In this document: positions 46,316 through 57,947 of the stretch, in pieces
Layout of the letters: every line of letters begins with the position of its first letter
Position numbering within the stretch: the stretch's first letter is position 1
NCBI GenBank assembly: GCA_037178675.1
Contig: JAYMGJ010000157.1
Span: 372,001-436,000, forward strand
DNA from: Scleroderma bovista
Lineage: Eukaryota > Basidiomycota > Agaricomycetes > Boletales > Sclerodermataceae
Direction: 5' to 3'
Length of the DNA stretch: 64,000 bases
Translations under genes and position numbers: made by a program
Notes under the pieces: generated by a model
What the model was told of the DNA's origin: nothing
The model's input: only the letters and a program-made list of their open reading frames with translations
Database searches by the model: none

Positions 46316-47056
46316 GCAGGAGTTGAACAGCAGCAGCAACACCATCTATTATGCGTATTCCTGAGCCCTCCACTTCACCCAATACTTCGATGCACGTCTC
46401 CCTAACAATCGTGTCCATGTCAGCCATTGCGGCACAGCCAAGGCAAATCACGCCAAGCTGGCTGTGGTTCGTTTCCAGAAGGTGCTTTACAGCCCCTCTG
46501 ATCCGTAGTCTGACTTCTTCTTGTGGTGCTTCATGCAGCTCGGCTGCGGTGAGGCCGGTAGTCTGGACCCCAGCGAAGAGCGCACTGTGCACTCCGAGAA
46601 AATGGTTTACACCTTCCGTCAGCAACCTCTCCCAGATGTGTCCGGTGGATACAATGCCGAACTTCTTGGACCTTGCGAGGATATGGAAGCACGTCGTGAT
46701 GCTCGCTTCGAAGATTCCGACGACGGGTTTGTTCGTGAGCAATTTCAGCATGTCGACGAGTGGATGTGCACTGTAGCATGCTATAATGAATCCGCGATAA
46801 CAGGTAATGTCGATCCGTCCGAGAGCTGCCATGCAGGTCTCAGCGCTTTGGTGGGAAGTTGGTTCGTCGTTGATACTAGGGGAACCATCTGCGTTGGTAA
46901 AGAAATCGTATTGTACCTGTTGAAGCGATATGGCTGTGACATAAGTAAGATACAGTTGACTCACTCCAGGTGGGCAAGAAGCATTCACTACTGCCTCGAG
47001 CTTATCGGTCATCGACGCTGTGGAGTTGGGGTTGACGGAGAAGCATAGTTGGTGGG
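46290..47056 (-). CDS. Asp/Glu/hydantoin racemase family protein (Dcg1-like), 5' end unresolved
   Basis: Two-cysteine racemase fold, related to yeast Dcg1 and bacterial hydantoin/aspartate racemases. The family N-terminal signature is present as SVNPNSTASMTDKLEAVV, but its reading frame has no ATG and meets a stop just upstream; a splice acceptor ending CTCGACAG at 47057 suggests a missing 5' exon. The catalytic cysteines are in IIACYSAHP and VICLGCAAMADMD. Other blocks: YRGFIIACYSAHPLVDMLK, KPVVGIFEASITTC and FGIVSTGHIWERLL, ending DGVAAAVQLLPGLVRC at 46290. The ATG at 47012 would delete the first beta strand and the NPNS motif, so it is probably not the real start. Confidence 0.8.
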
Positions 47057-47617
47057 CTGTCGAGATTCGAGATCAAAATCAAATGTAGAACTGTTTCCTT
47101 AGTACGTCTCTGGAAGATCAATGGTAAATCGCCGGACGCACCAGACTATTCAACTCTGAATGCCTCCCGCCCTGGTTCTGCAGCCATGGCTTTCTCTGGG
47201 CTGAGGGTTGGGACGAGGAACAACGGCGGGTGGGCGTTTTCTCTCGCTTCTGAAGAAAATGAATAGTGGGCACTCCATGTCCGCCTGGATATGATTCCCC
47301 GGTGCACGAGTATCGACGTTGAATGACCCACGCGTGCTCACGAATCACGACACCAACAGCACGACAAGCCCATGTATGTAGGGATCTTCGATTGCACTGT
47401 CGAGGTCTGGGTGCACGAAGTCGCAGGTTGAATGGGGTTGCCTGACTACACGGTGCGTGGTGCGGACGGGAACTGAAGAACCCTCGAGGGTTCCGTTGAA
47501 TGGAACACCTTACTCAACGCAGCCATCGTACAGCGTGTTCTCGGAGAGATAGCCAAGTATTCTACGACACTTGGGTAGCCAAATGACGGGGATCTTGGGT
47601 GTGTTCGTCGATCGCAT
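47057..47617. other. Region upstream of the racemase and the orphan gene
   Basis: Should contain the missing racemase 5' exon and the promoter of the + strand orphan. A minus-strand ATG at about 47188 opens MAAEPGREAFRVE before a stop and might be part of a first exon, but I could not join it convincingly. Confidence 0.35.
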
Positions 47618-50465
47618 ATGAGGCCCACCTTGAGGCAGACACACCTCACGAGGTGAGCCGTCCGTTATCACAGTGCTCCTGGCAAACACGCTCTCGTCAC
47701 GCTTTGCAGCGCTCGATTTCACTCAAAGGTCGCAGCCTACCGTATCGCCCTTCTTCACGAGTCCGTGTCTTGGAGGACTTGCGAAGACACAACGTCGTCG
47801 GCGCATAACTTTCTACAGTCGAGGCTCCCTCGCGGCCTTCGCGGCCCTCTGCGCAGCTCGGCTCCCTCCGCGCCCGCCCGGTTTTTTGCCCGCGCCTTTT
47901 CTCGACCGACAAAGGCTGGTCTTTTTGGCAAGAAGCAGTCCGCACCTGCTGCCCAGGACTTGACCCCACCCGACCAAGGTGGCGAAGACTTCGAGTTTAT
48001 TGGCCACGAGGACATCCCCATCGAACCAGAGACAGACCTCAAAAGCCCAATCCCAGACACCGCTGGCATACCAGAGGACCTTCCTGCTGCCCCAGTAGCA
48101 CCTTCGCCTTCCGCCTCAAAGTCTTTATTCCGGTTCAAGAATCTTTCCAAGGCTTCCCTCCACCTCTCCATTGCTACTGATCGCGCCTCGTCTTGTCCAA
48201 CCAGGACCACTGAGGAATCAGACCTATATCTCGCATTCCCACAACCACCCACTCATATCCCTACATCTATAGCGTCTGCATACCGTGATTCGTTGCTCAG
48301 CACATCCACACGTACTGATCCCCCATTACGCGACATTGGCTCGTCCCCCACAGAGTCCAATCCCTTCTCCAGTGACACTGATTCCTGTCGGGATCCGTCC
48401 GTTTCCTCTCCTCCAACTTCAGAACATACACCTGAATCTATCCCTAATACCAAACCACCCGTCAGCGCTATCCCTTGGCCGGAGAACCCTGCAAAGCCTC
48501 GTCATAGATTTTCTGATTCTTTCAGACGGTTCAAGTCATTCTCGCAGATTCTCCGCGAGTCATTTGTATCTCATCTAGACGAGGCCTCACCTAGCGATAC
48601 CGTCACTGTCAAAGGAGGTGAAGCCCACGACGGCGGCTTTTCTTCCGAACCATTTACAGCTGAACCCACTGTCTGTGTTGCCCCATTTGGACTCGAACCT
48701 CCCCGGATCCCTGCGCTTTCTCCCTTCGTAACCTCTGCGGTTGAAGCTGTCAACAGGGACTCTCAACCCGCTCTTGTCTCTTTCACACAGGTACCGCCTT
48801 CCCCCTCAGTTCAAGTAATACCAGCACCCCCCCGACTGCGTAGGAGGTCATCCGCTCCCGTTGGACGTGTTTACGCAGCAAAGTACGAGCTTGTGAACCC
48901 GTCGCAGCTTACTGCATCTCCATCCCCACTAGTGGACAGTTTACTTGTCCATTCTGCCAGGTCCTCACTCATTCTCCCATCGCCATCCTGGCTTAGCAGG
49001 AACGTCCAACATCTCGACACCACTGAATCTCAAAGTCAAGTGAAATACGCTCCTTCCCGTATTTCTGCTTTAAGCGAATCGGCACACCTCCGTATTCCAG
49101 AAAGTGCTAAATTCTTCCCATCTGCGCTTTTCGCACCTGACTCACCCCGTCCGTTGCCTATTCCACCACCAGTTATTCTGGTCCCCCCACCACATCCACG
49201 ATCCCCATACCGGCCATCTCTCCAGCGCCTCGTGACTGATATTCATCCTCCAAGTCCTGACACAGACGCCGAATCATTCGTTACTTCTCCCACACCTGCT
49301 GAAAGCACTCTCTACTCTCCTCACTCCAGCACCACCATATTCGCGACAGCGTTTCCTTCTCCTTCCCAGGCAACTCATCGTCGACTGACAAGCGTCAATC
49401 GAATCAACATCGAACGCCAGCGTAACATAATCGCCCAGTCTAAGAAGAATCGTCTTAATACTCCCCGCACTCGGCGACGCTCCTTTGCTGAGAACAGAGC
49501 AAAGTCTGTAAATCCAGTTTTCAAGGTCCGATTACATTTGTCAGCAGGTTGGGTCATAATTAATTAATTAATATTATCCACAGGACATATCCTGTGGCGG
49601 TGCCAAACTCCATCTTGTCAAAGCACCACCATCTCCATTAGCCGGGTAGGTTTCACATCCGTGATCCCCAAGTCCATCCGCGCTCACTGTATCCCCTAAG
49701 TGACAACTCTTCGGACGACCGAACAATCTTCTTCCCTTCCCTTCAAGCGAAAGAATCTCCCACATTCAAGCCATCACCCCTTCCGAAAGACCTTGCTGCA
49801 CTACTCGAGGCATTCTTCATTCAATCAGGTATTATCAATTCTTTTGCGCCTCCCTCGATGGATTACATCGCAAAGAACGTGGATGTTGTGGATTTCGGTG
49901 GAGAGGCGGATTACACTGGACACCAATGGTTCCAGGAGCCTCCACCACGACCAGAGGTGAGTCGGATTTCATATTCGAGGGTAGGGATACTATGGCTCAC
50001 TGGCAATAGCCTCAACCAGTCGTTCAACCTTACATACCAGATGACGATGTCATAAGGCAGAATAATGCATTCGACTTCGCACTCAAAGCAGCGCCAAACG
50101 TGCTATATGGGCGGTTCAAGCAGTATGGCCAGGTAAGACATCGTTCGTCTAGAAAGTAATGCAGAGAGGACTTACGTTGGCGCTAGCTCGGCGTGCTTGC
50201 ATGGTGTTCCGAATTCGGAGAGATGATAGACAGTCTTAAGGAGCTGGGCTTCTCGGGAAACATGTTCGTGGCAACGCGGGCACAGGCTCTCAAGACGTGC
50301 GAAGACATACTCGGGCTGAAGCTGGACATCAGGATGCAAATAATACTCCTGTATCTCTCCTCCCAGGTTGCCAGGCTTCGCCGATTCCTCGATGGCGGTG
50401 AACGGCAATGGGACGATTATCCTGCATCAGAATTTCCCGTGGACTATCGCACCTTCTCCTCGTGA
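47618..50465 (+). CDS. Large disordered orphan protein with conserved-looking C-terminus
   Basis: The long open frame (about 47710-49525) contains no ATG, so it must start in an upstream exon. The best reading is exon 1 47618-47652 (MRPTLRQTHLT), then 47710-49525, 49584-49645, 49701-49956, 50010-50132 and 50187-50465; all junctions keep phase. The product (about 850 residues) is Ser/Pro-rich with many S/T-P sites for its first two thirds (e.g. HRFSDSFRRFKSFSQILRES). It ends in an ordered, probably helical region: FDFALKAAPNVLYGRFKQYG, LGVLAWCSEFGEMIDSLKEL and DIRMQIILLYLSSQVARLRR, ending FPVDYRTFSS. I recognise no family. The basic N-terminal segment RFFARAFSRPTKAGLFGKK could be a targeting sequence. 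Start is inferred. Confidence 0.68.
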
Positions 50466-50983
50466 TCCGTTCTGGCCGGGTTTGGGATACTTTGATATTC
50501 GCATTATGGTTCATTGTGGCACAATCAACATACCCTGTATCTTCACTTTACTGTACTCTATTGGATTCATCATAGGGCAGAAAAGACAGCCTACGGCCGG
50601 AAGTGTGTGAAGTAGCCAGTCCATGCTACATCCACGTGTATCAAGCCTCGTTGAATGTTCCAGCTCAAGTTCAGCTCTAAAGGCCTAAACGCCAAATTTG
50701 GCGTCGGCATCCTGTAGATTTAATCTCCCTGCATCATACGGACGAGAGTGGGTGCATTTGTCAAAGCCTTGTGGGGGACGTCACCATCACATTGAATGAA
50801 ATACAAATAGTGGATAGTCCAAAGTCCAAAAGTGATAAATGTAGAACAAAAGTACTACTGCAAGAACAATAATCCCAAATTGAAGCACTAGTGAGATAAA
50901 CGTGGTAAGCATGCATAACATTCTAAAGAAATATTGAGACTGCCGTGCAACATTGTTTTGCTTCCTAGAACCCAGGGGGTATA
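50466..50983. other. Convergent 3' flank region
   Basis: Between two convergent orphan genes; AT-rich from about 50790 to 50960. No gene supported. Confidence 0.4.
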
Positions 50984-53900
50984 TCATTGTAGAGGTACGC
51001 TAGTATACTTGGTCCAATATTCGGAAGCAGATCCACTACTTCGATCTGCTAGGGCTGGCAAGCGTGTCGGCTGATAAGTCGACTCTCGTGGGGGAGCGGG
51101 CAACGGATTACGCGAACGTTCAGATGAGGTCTCTTTGGCCGGGAACGAGAAATTAGGGAGGGACCGGGATGTACTGTAGTCGCGAGAAGCATGCGGAATA
51201 TGACCATACGGCGAAGTAGCGGCGTAAATAATCGGTGGAGGTGCAGAAGGCATATTAGCATAGAAGACGCTGGCAGGTATAGGATGGGCTTGTAATGGTT
51301 GAACGACATATGAGGTATGACTTGAACCATGACCGACGGCGTGAGATGTGTCCCTTTGAGAAGACTCGACCTTGGGAGCCCTGAATTCCCTTGTGTTTGA
51401 AGGCGGGGAGGTCATGAAGGTGGTCTCCGGTTGACCATGATACATACTCCGTCCTTTCCACAGACGGTCCATCTCCCAAGCTTCGCGGGCTTTGAGAGAA
51501 TTGATGTCAGCAGTGGATGTCAACTCCGACGTGGGTCGTGCAGAGCTGGACGGTACACGCTCCATTCGTGCAACGGTGACCACGGGACTTGGACCAGAGC
51601 GGGAGAGCCTTGAGTGAGTCGAGTCGCGCTGCCTGTCATCGCTTTTCCGAATGCGAGGAGGCTCGCCCTGAAGAGTGAAGACCATGGGTTGGATCAGTGT
51701 TGGACGTTGAGTACCGTCGAGGCTGCGGGCCCGTGAAGGCCGCCCAGACAACTGGCTGACATCCACCTGTTCCACCGGTGGAGACTTCGATCTGGCATGG
51801 CTACCCGCCCTCCGTCGATTATCACTGGCCTCGGCTTTATCTGACTTTTTCTGCTCCCTCTTGCCATCCCGGTCCTTGGAACGCGATGGTGCCCTTTCCG
51901 TCTTTTCCTTCTCGGGCTTGGTGCTCTTTTCCCCTTTGTCCTTGGTACGTCGCCGGCGTAGTGCGTCCTCCCCATTGATAAGAAGCCATTGCTCACCCTC
52001 CACCATAATGGACTCCGACAGTGACTTGTTCTCCGAGGGACTTCTGACCAATCGGAAAGTCTCTGTCTTGCGGCTCGTGATCGAGTTTGACTTGGACAAA
52101 GAGACAGTCTCATTGGTTGGCTTTGCTTTCTCCGCAGAAGAAGCCGCAGATCGTCTGAAGGACTCCTCTGGTAGTGGGAGCTGAGCATTGGGCTCCTCAT
52201 TGTTGCAAGGTGTAGGAGGGTTTGCAAGCACAGAAGCCCTTGAAAGCGGAGAGTCATCGATAGAAGGCACAATCAAGTGAGGTGGAATGGGACGGACAGG
52301 TTCAGCCGAAGGCTGTGGCAGCTGAGGAGGAAATGCAGGAATACTCGTAGGAGTAGCAGTAGACGGAGAAGCTTTGTTGGACGATGGGGAATGCTTCCTC
52401 ACGATAAAATGTGCGGACGAATTAGCCGGGGCTACCTCAGGAACGGAAGGAGATGGGGCAGGAACAGTTAATGGACTGAGCAAGCCCTTGGCAGGGGAAG
52501 GGGTTCGCACGGGGGAGCTCGGCAGCGACAAGGGTGAAATAGGCGACTTCTTTTCAACGGGCGGCTTATCGGTTAGTACGGGCATAGGTAATACTGGACA
52601 CCCATCATCTCGACGTTCTGGTTGGGGAAGGGGTACTTTCGGGACTTCTGGGGGTAGGTTGACATTCTCCCCTGCAGGAGTAGTACCACAAGAGCTCGGA
52701 AGATCCGGATTGGTGATGGTCAGCTTGCGTAGCGGTGCGAGTGGGATATCAGAAGAGGTTGATGATCTGTGATCATTGATCTCGCGTCCAAGCTGGGTTG
52801 AGGGACCTCGGCCATTTTCAGCCTGAGTGAGAAGGTCCGAGTCTATTCTCGGAGGAGGGATGCGTTTCGACGGATCAGAATATTTCTTGTCCCCCTGTTT
52901 CTCCGGAGACGGCTGTCTCTGCGAAACTATAGAGCGCCGAGACGGCCCCTCGTCTGCAAACGAGGACGAAGCACCCTTCTCATCTTCGGGAGCTTCGCTG
53001 ATAGCAGCACCAGGATCTTGAGCAGTTCTTCTCAAGACACTAAACCTCCTTACCAATCGTCCAAGTACACTTCCACGTTTCTCCTTTTTGGCCACTGAAT
53101 GACTTGACAGAGCTATGGAGGTGGGAGAGAGAATAGAATGACGTCTTGGTGCATCCGGACGTAGAGTATTCTGTACGGTGGATGAACGATCCGCAGCAGA
53201 CAATCCGTCCGGGGAAGTAATGGAAGTAGCTTCACCACTACCTGGTTCCTTGGCACTAGTGCCAAATAACCCAGCAAAGGGTTTGCGTCGTTTGCTTAAC
53301 TTGCGTGTCACGTCGGCAGTCTCTGGAGGCTGCAAATGGACCGCGGACGTTGATTGTGACAGAGGGGAAGGGTTGACGGTTTTATGGCGGGGTTGACCCG
53401 CATTCAGACTCGACAGACGAGAGCGGGTGCGTGGCAAGCCCTGTAAAAGTAGGTTAGCTCAGCGGGGGGAGGAATAGGCGGTGGCAGCTACCTCTGGGGA
53501 GTCCACGGAGACGGGGCTGTTATTTGTACCCGCGTCATAAGGGGACTCGTGATGCCAGTGTGTGCCCCATGGGTCGCTGAGATCCATCAGGTCGACATTG
53601 TCCTGGGAGGTCTTTCGACTGCGCGGCTTGCCACCGATGTCTGGAATGCGGACCTGGGATGAGTTGGGTGTAGGGAGGGGAGTTCCGGAAGGGCTTCGGC
53701 TTGGTCCAGGGAGGCGGGACGAGTCTTCGGAGAGGTCGTGGGCGGAGGCGGCCATCGGAGGAAAAGACGGGGAGAAAAACGAAGGTGGCGGGTTGCGTGA
53801 GGAGGCAGGGATGAGATGGTGATTCTTGTACCAGCGAGGGCCGTCCGGATTGTGGAGAGGGTACCTTATTCTGAAGGTAGAGACGTTTGCAGCGGCCATG

Positions 53901-54364
53901 TCGCTCTCCTTCTTGAACCAGGCTGGGAGCTCACCGAGAGGGTCGGGCACGATGGAGTGGAGGAGAAAGGAGGGGAGGGTGTCGTTGTCCTGGGTGTCGA
54001 CGGAGTCCATTGTGGTGAGGGAGAGAGTGCTGTTGGTGAGCCTGGAAGGACGGGCTTGGAAGTTCGTGGCAGTGGACTCGGCTGCCTTCTTGGAGGACTT
54101 TCGATGCCATAACGACCTTCCCTCCCCGCTTTTTGAGAGCTTACGCTTTGCTTGAGGCTGCTGGTCCATCTGCGCAGGCGCATCCGGGGAAGGAAGCCTG
54201 GCACTCGGACGACGCTCGACCTCGCCTGTTCCTACGCTCTGGCGATCAAAACAATAGTACAGCTCGCTTGTCAGCCTCGCGACAGCGCGGGAGACCCAAG
54301 CACGACTCGCCTCTTCGAACGGCTCGAGCACACTCTGAAACAACGGATTGCTGAAACCACCCAT
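50984..54364 (-). CDS. Large Ser/Pro-rich disordered orphan protein
   Basis: Two exons joined at about 53438-53490 (DSPE then GLPRTRSRLSSLNAG), roughly 1,100 residues. The N-terminal exon has the only part that looks structured: LPSFLLHSIVPDPLGELPAW followed by FKKESDMAAANVSTFRIRYP and LHNPDGPRWYKNHHLIP. The rest is low complexity with repeated S/T-P sites, Lys/Arg clusters (RKLSKRRKPFAGLFGTSAK; KGEKSTKPEKEKTERAPSRS) and a Tyr/Pro-rich C-terminus ending ASEYWTKYTSVPLQ. Charged, phosphorylatable tracts suggest a signalling or cytoskeletal scaffold, but no domain supports this. In-frame ATGs at 54478, 54364 and 54169 (MDQQPQAKRKL) are all possible starts. It is head to head with ADE5,7. Confidence 0.7.
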
Positions 54365-54648
54365 GTCCACGGCTGTTCTTTGCTGGCGGTGAGCAGATAC
54401 ACCACTGCAGGCGCCAGGCCCCTTTCTGTGTCCTTTTCCAATTCGTTGATCACGCGCATAAACCACACTCCTAGACATAGCTTGGCTTGCCAGTGCGCCC
54501 ACTAGTATAGGGACAATTTCTCGCACGCACCCACTAGGACGTCTCTCGAGTTCTGCTTGACCTTGCCAAGAGCTGTACAAACAGTGGCCGGGGTCTTTTG
54601 ATCTTATCTGCTCTATAGATCACCCGTCCTTTTCCCTTTGCTTTACAG

Positions 54649-57475
54649 ATGCGTGCCAAAATCCTCGTGCTGGGCAGTGGCGGCAGGGAACATGCCCTCT
54701 CGTGGAAGCTCGCAAAGTCAGATCTCGTCGAACACATCTATGTCTGCCCCGGAAACGGAGGCACTGCTTCAAATCCCAAGACAACGAACCTCGATCTCCC
54801 CCTCTCACCTGCATACCAGGAGTTGGTGCAGTTTGCAGTCAAAAATGAGGTCTGCTTGACTCACTCCTCACCTCCGGCATTCTACTCAAATCACCCCATT
54901 CTCAGATAGACCTCGTGATACCGGGTCCCGAAGAACCACTCGTCCTTGGCATCGAGAAACACTTTAGAAAAGGTTACCTACCCAATCCCATTTCCCATTA
55001 GAATGCTAAACACCGCCCAGTGGGGATTCCGGTCTTTGGTCCATCAGAGCTTGCTGCAAGAATGGAAGGCAGCAAGGCTTTCTCTAAAGCTTTCATGGAG
55101 CGCCACGGAATCCCCACCGCAAAGTTCCGTACTTTCTCATCAGCGCAGTTCGATGATGCAACCAAATATGTTCGCACCTGTGGCTTTCGCGTGGTATTAA
55201 AAGCGAGCGGTCTTGCTGCTGGAAAAGGCGTGCTCATCCCTCACAATATAGATGAGGCTGTGCAGGGATTGAAGCAGATTATGCTGGAAAACGCCTTTGG
55301 TGCGGCAGGTTCGTTGTTACCTCTCGGGTATCTGTGCTTCTTGTGATTGTGATCCGGCAACGTATAGGCAATGAAGTCGTGGTCGAGGAGCTGCTCGAGG
55401 GCCCCGAAATATCCGTTCTTGCCTTCTCAGATGGCTATACCATCGTTCCTCTTCCCGCTGCTCAGGATCACAAGCGTATCGGAGAGGGTGACACAGGTCT
55501 CAACACCGGAGGAATGGGTGCCTATGCGCCAGCACCAGTGGCTACTCCAGCCATCATGGATCGCATTATGAAGGAGACCCTTAGACCCACTATAGATGGA
55601 ATGAGAAAAGAGGGTCCGTGTTCCTCGTGTCGCAAATCAACGGATCTTATGACCATATCCTTACCACTTAGGCTTTCCATTTGTTGGCCTCCTTTTCACG
55701 GGCTTTATGCTAACCGATAACGGGCCAAAAGTACTCGAGTACAACGTCAGATTCGGCGATCCGGAGACAGAAGCGCTCATGCTTCTGCTCAATGATGACG
55801 TCGATCTCGCTGCCGTGTTGTTGGTATGTTGATGTGTCTTTTCCGGACTGCAGTTTTGACTATGTATCGCGTCATCCAGGCCTGTACAGAACGCAGATTA
55901 GACTTCGTGCAAATAGGCACGCATCCAGGCTTCTCGGTGTCTGTCATTCTGGTTTCGGGGGGCTACCCTGGCCCCTATCCTAAAGGCAAACGTATCGAGA
56001 TTGCCGATATACCCTCAGGTACGCATCGACCTCTACTCTCCTTGCCTCTGTTCTGACTAGATAGCCAGGTGTCGTCGTCTTCCATTGCGGAACCATATTG
56101 AAGGATGATAAACTGGTTACCTCTGGCGGCCGCGTGATCGCGGTGACAGCCGCGGCATCTACACTCGAGAAGGCGTTAGCTCTGGCTTACGCTGCTGCTG
56201 ATAAGATATCTTTCGAAGGCAAGGTATACCGTCGTGACATAGCATACAGGTAAGATCTCGTCAGCGTAATAATTCATGTCTCTCACTTGCCCTAGGGCGC
56301 TGGCTGCCCAGAACGAGCCTTTGAAAGGCTTGACGTATGCAGACGCTGGTGTGTCCGTGGATGCTGGTAATTCACTGGTTAATGCGATCAAGCCATACGT
56401 ACATTCGACGAGGCGTCCTGGCGCCGACGCACAAATAGGAGGCTTTGGTGGAATCTTCGACATGAAGGGTCTTGGATACAACGACCCTGTCCTTGTCAGC
56501 GGTACCGATGGCGTGGGTACCAAACTTCATGTCGCTATCGAGGTTGGACTCCATGATACTGTGGGTAAGGAACCGTGTTGTCAGTTACTTTACTCTACCT
56601 CAAACGATGCCATAGGGATCGATCTTGTAGCGATGTCCGTCAATGACCTGCTCGTACAAGGCGCGGAGCCGCTGTTTTTCCTAGATTACTACGGTTGCAG
56701 CAAGCTAAACGTCGCTACCGCAGCCGAAGTGGTCAGAGGAATTGCAGTGGGGTGTAAACAAGCGGGATGCGCTCTGATTGGCGGCGAGACCGCTGAGATG
56801 CCGGGAATGTACCAAGAAGGTGAAGGGTCAACAAAAACGGACTGCAATTGCTGATCAGAATAAATAGGCGACTACGACCTTGCTGGCTTTGCTGTGGGTG
56901 CTGTCGAAAGGCACTTGATTCTTCCTCGCCAGGACATCTGTCCTGGAGATGTGTTACTAGGAATCGCTTCCTCAGGGTTACATTCTAACGGATTCTCTCT
57001 CGTACGGAAGATCGTGTCACTATCGGGCCTCAGTTACTCGTCCCCCTGCCCCTGGGACGAGACCACATCACTGGGTAGAAGCCTCCTAGAGCCGACCCGA
57101 ATCTACATCAAACAAGTCCTTCCGGCCGCTCAAGCTGGGCTTCTCAAGGGCATGTCCCACATCACAGGTGGAGGATTCATCGAGAACATTCCCCGTGTCC
57201 TTCCTAAGGGACTCGGTTGTTACCTCGACGCATCGTGCTGGCCACTTCCACCCGTCTTCCGCTTTCTTATGAAGCATGGACGTGTGGACCCCCTCGAAAT
57301 GGCACGGACCTTCAACAACGGCATCGGGCTAATTGTCATCGTGGGCAAAAACTATGTAGATGAGGCGTTAAAGGTGTTGCAAAAGAATGGCGACGCTCCT
57401 GTCTATGTTATCGGAGAGATAACAGAGGGAAATCAAGTTGATATGCGGAATTTGGATCATTGGGGCGTGCATTAA
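54649..57475 (+). CDS. ADE5,7: Bifunctional GAR synthetase / AIR synthetase
   Basis: Cytosolic enzyme for steps 2 and 5 of de novo purine synthesis: phosphoribosylamine plus glycine to GAR, and FGAM to AIR. The N-terminal PurD half starts [20 protein letters not shown], with [50 protein letters not shown] and [15 protein letters not shown]. The C-terminal PurM half begins about 56300 with [20 protein letters not shown] and has [50 protein letters not shown] and [20 protein letters not shown]. Fusion order PurD-PurM is the usual fungal one, with no trace of PurN. About seven short introns; the stop is at 57475. The ATG at 54649 is the natural start. Confidence 0.96.
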
Positions 57476-57947
57476 AGTATAGGGAACAGTGCAAGATATC
57501 TATGTTTTTGAGTGAGCAGTACGCCTTGTCGATGGCCGTGGAGAAGCGCCATGTATATGCTTTTCAAGGAGCCTATCGTCCATAGGTGATTATGCTATGC
57601 AGGAAAACAGTGCGCGCAAATAGTGAACAAGACTGGAGAGCTGAAGCGGTGAGTGTGACAGTAATAGGAGGATGTAAACTAGTACGTGTACCGGTGGTCA
57701 ACATGAGAGGAATGAAACAGACGGCGAAAGAACAAGCTGTAAAAGAAGCACCAATGAAAAAAAAAAAAAAAACAGATGTGATGCCAATCCAAGAAATGTA
57801 ACGGAAGGAAACGTGCAGAGAAGGCAAGTGATAAATCTGTAGTAGTTGCAAGAGAGCCTAGCACAAATAAATAGAACCAAGTCAGGATCGATGAGAAAAA
57901 ATGACATTTATGGGTTATGGATGGTCGACGTGATAGTAATGTTCCTT
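57476..57947. other. Convergent 3' flank region
   Basis: 3' UTRs of ADE5,7 and the ankyrin/CCCH gene. It contains a 14-15 nt poly(A) run at about 57757-57771 and is A-rich on the + strand; no gene supported. Confidence 0.45.

Noticed and set aside
57757..57771. Poly(A) tract as evidence of a retroposed sequence
   Set aside because: It sits in the 3' flank of two normal intron-containing genes, with no target-site duplication or intronless copy next to it.
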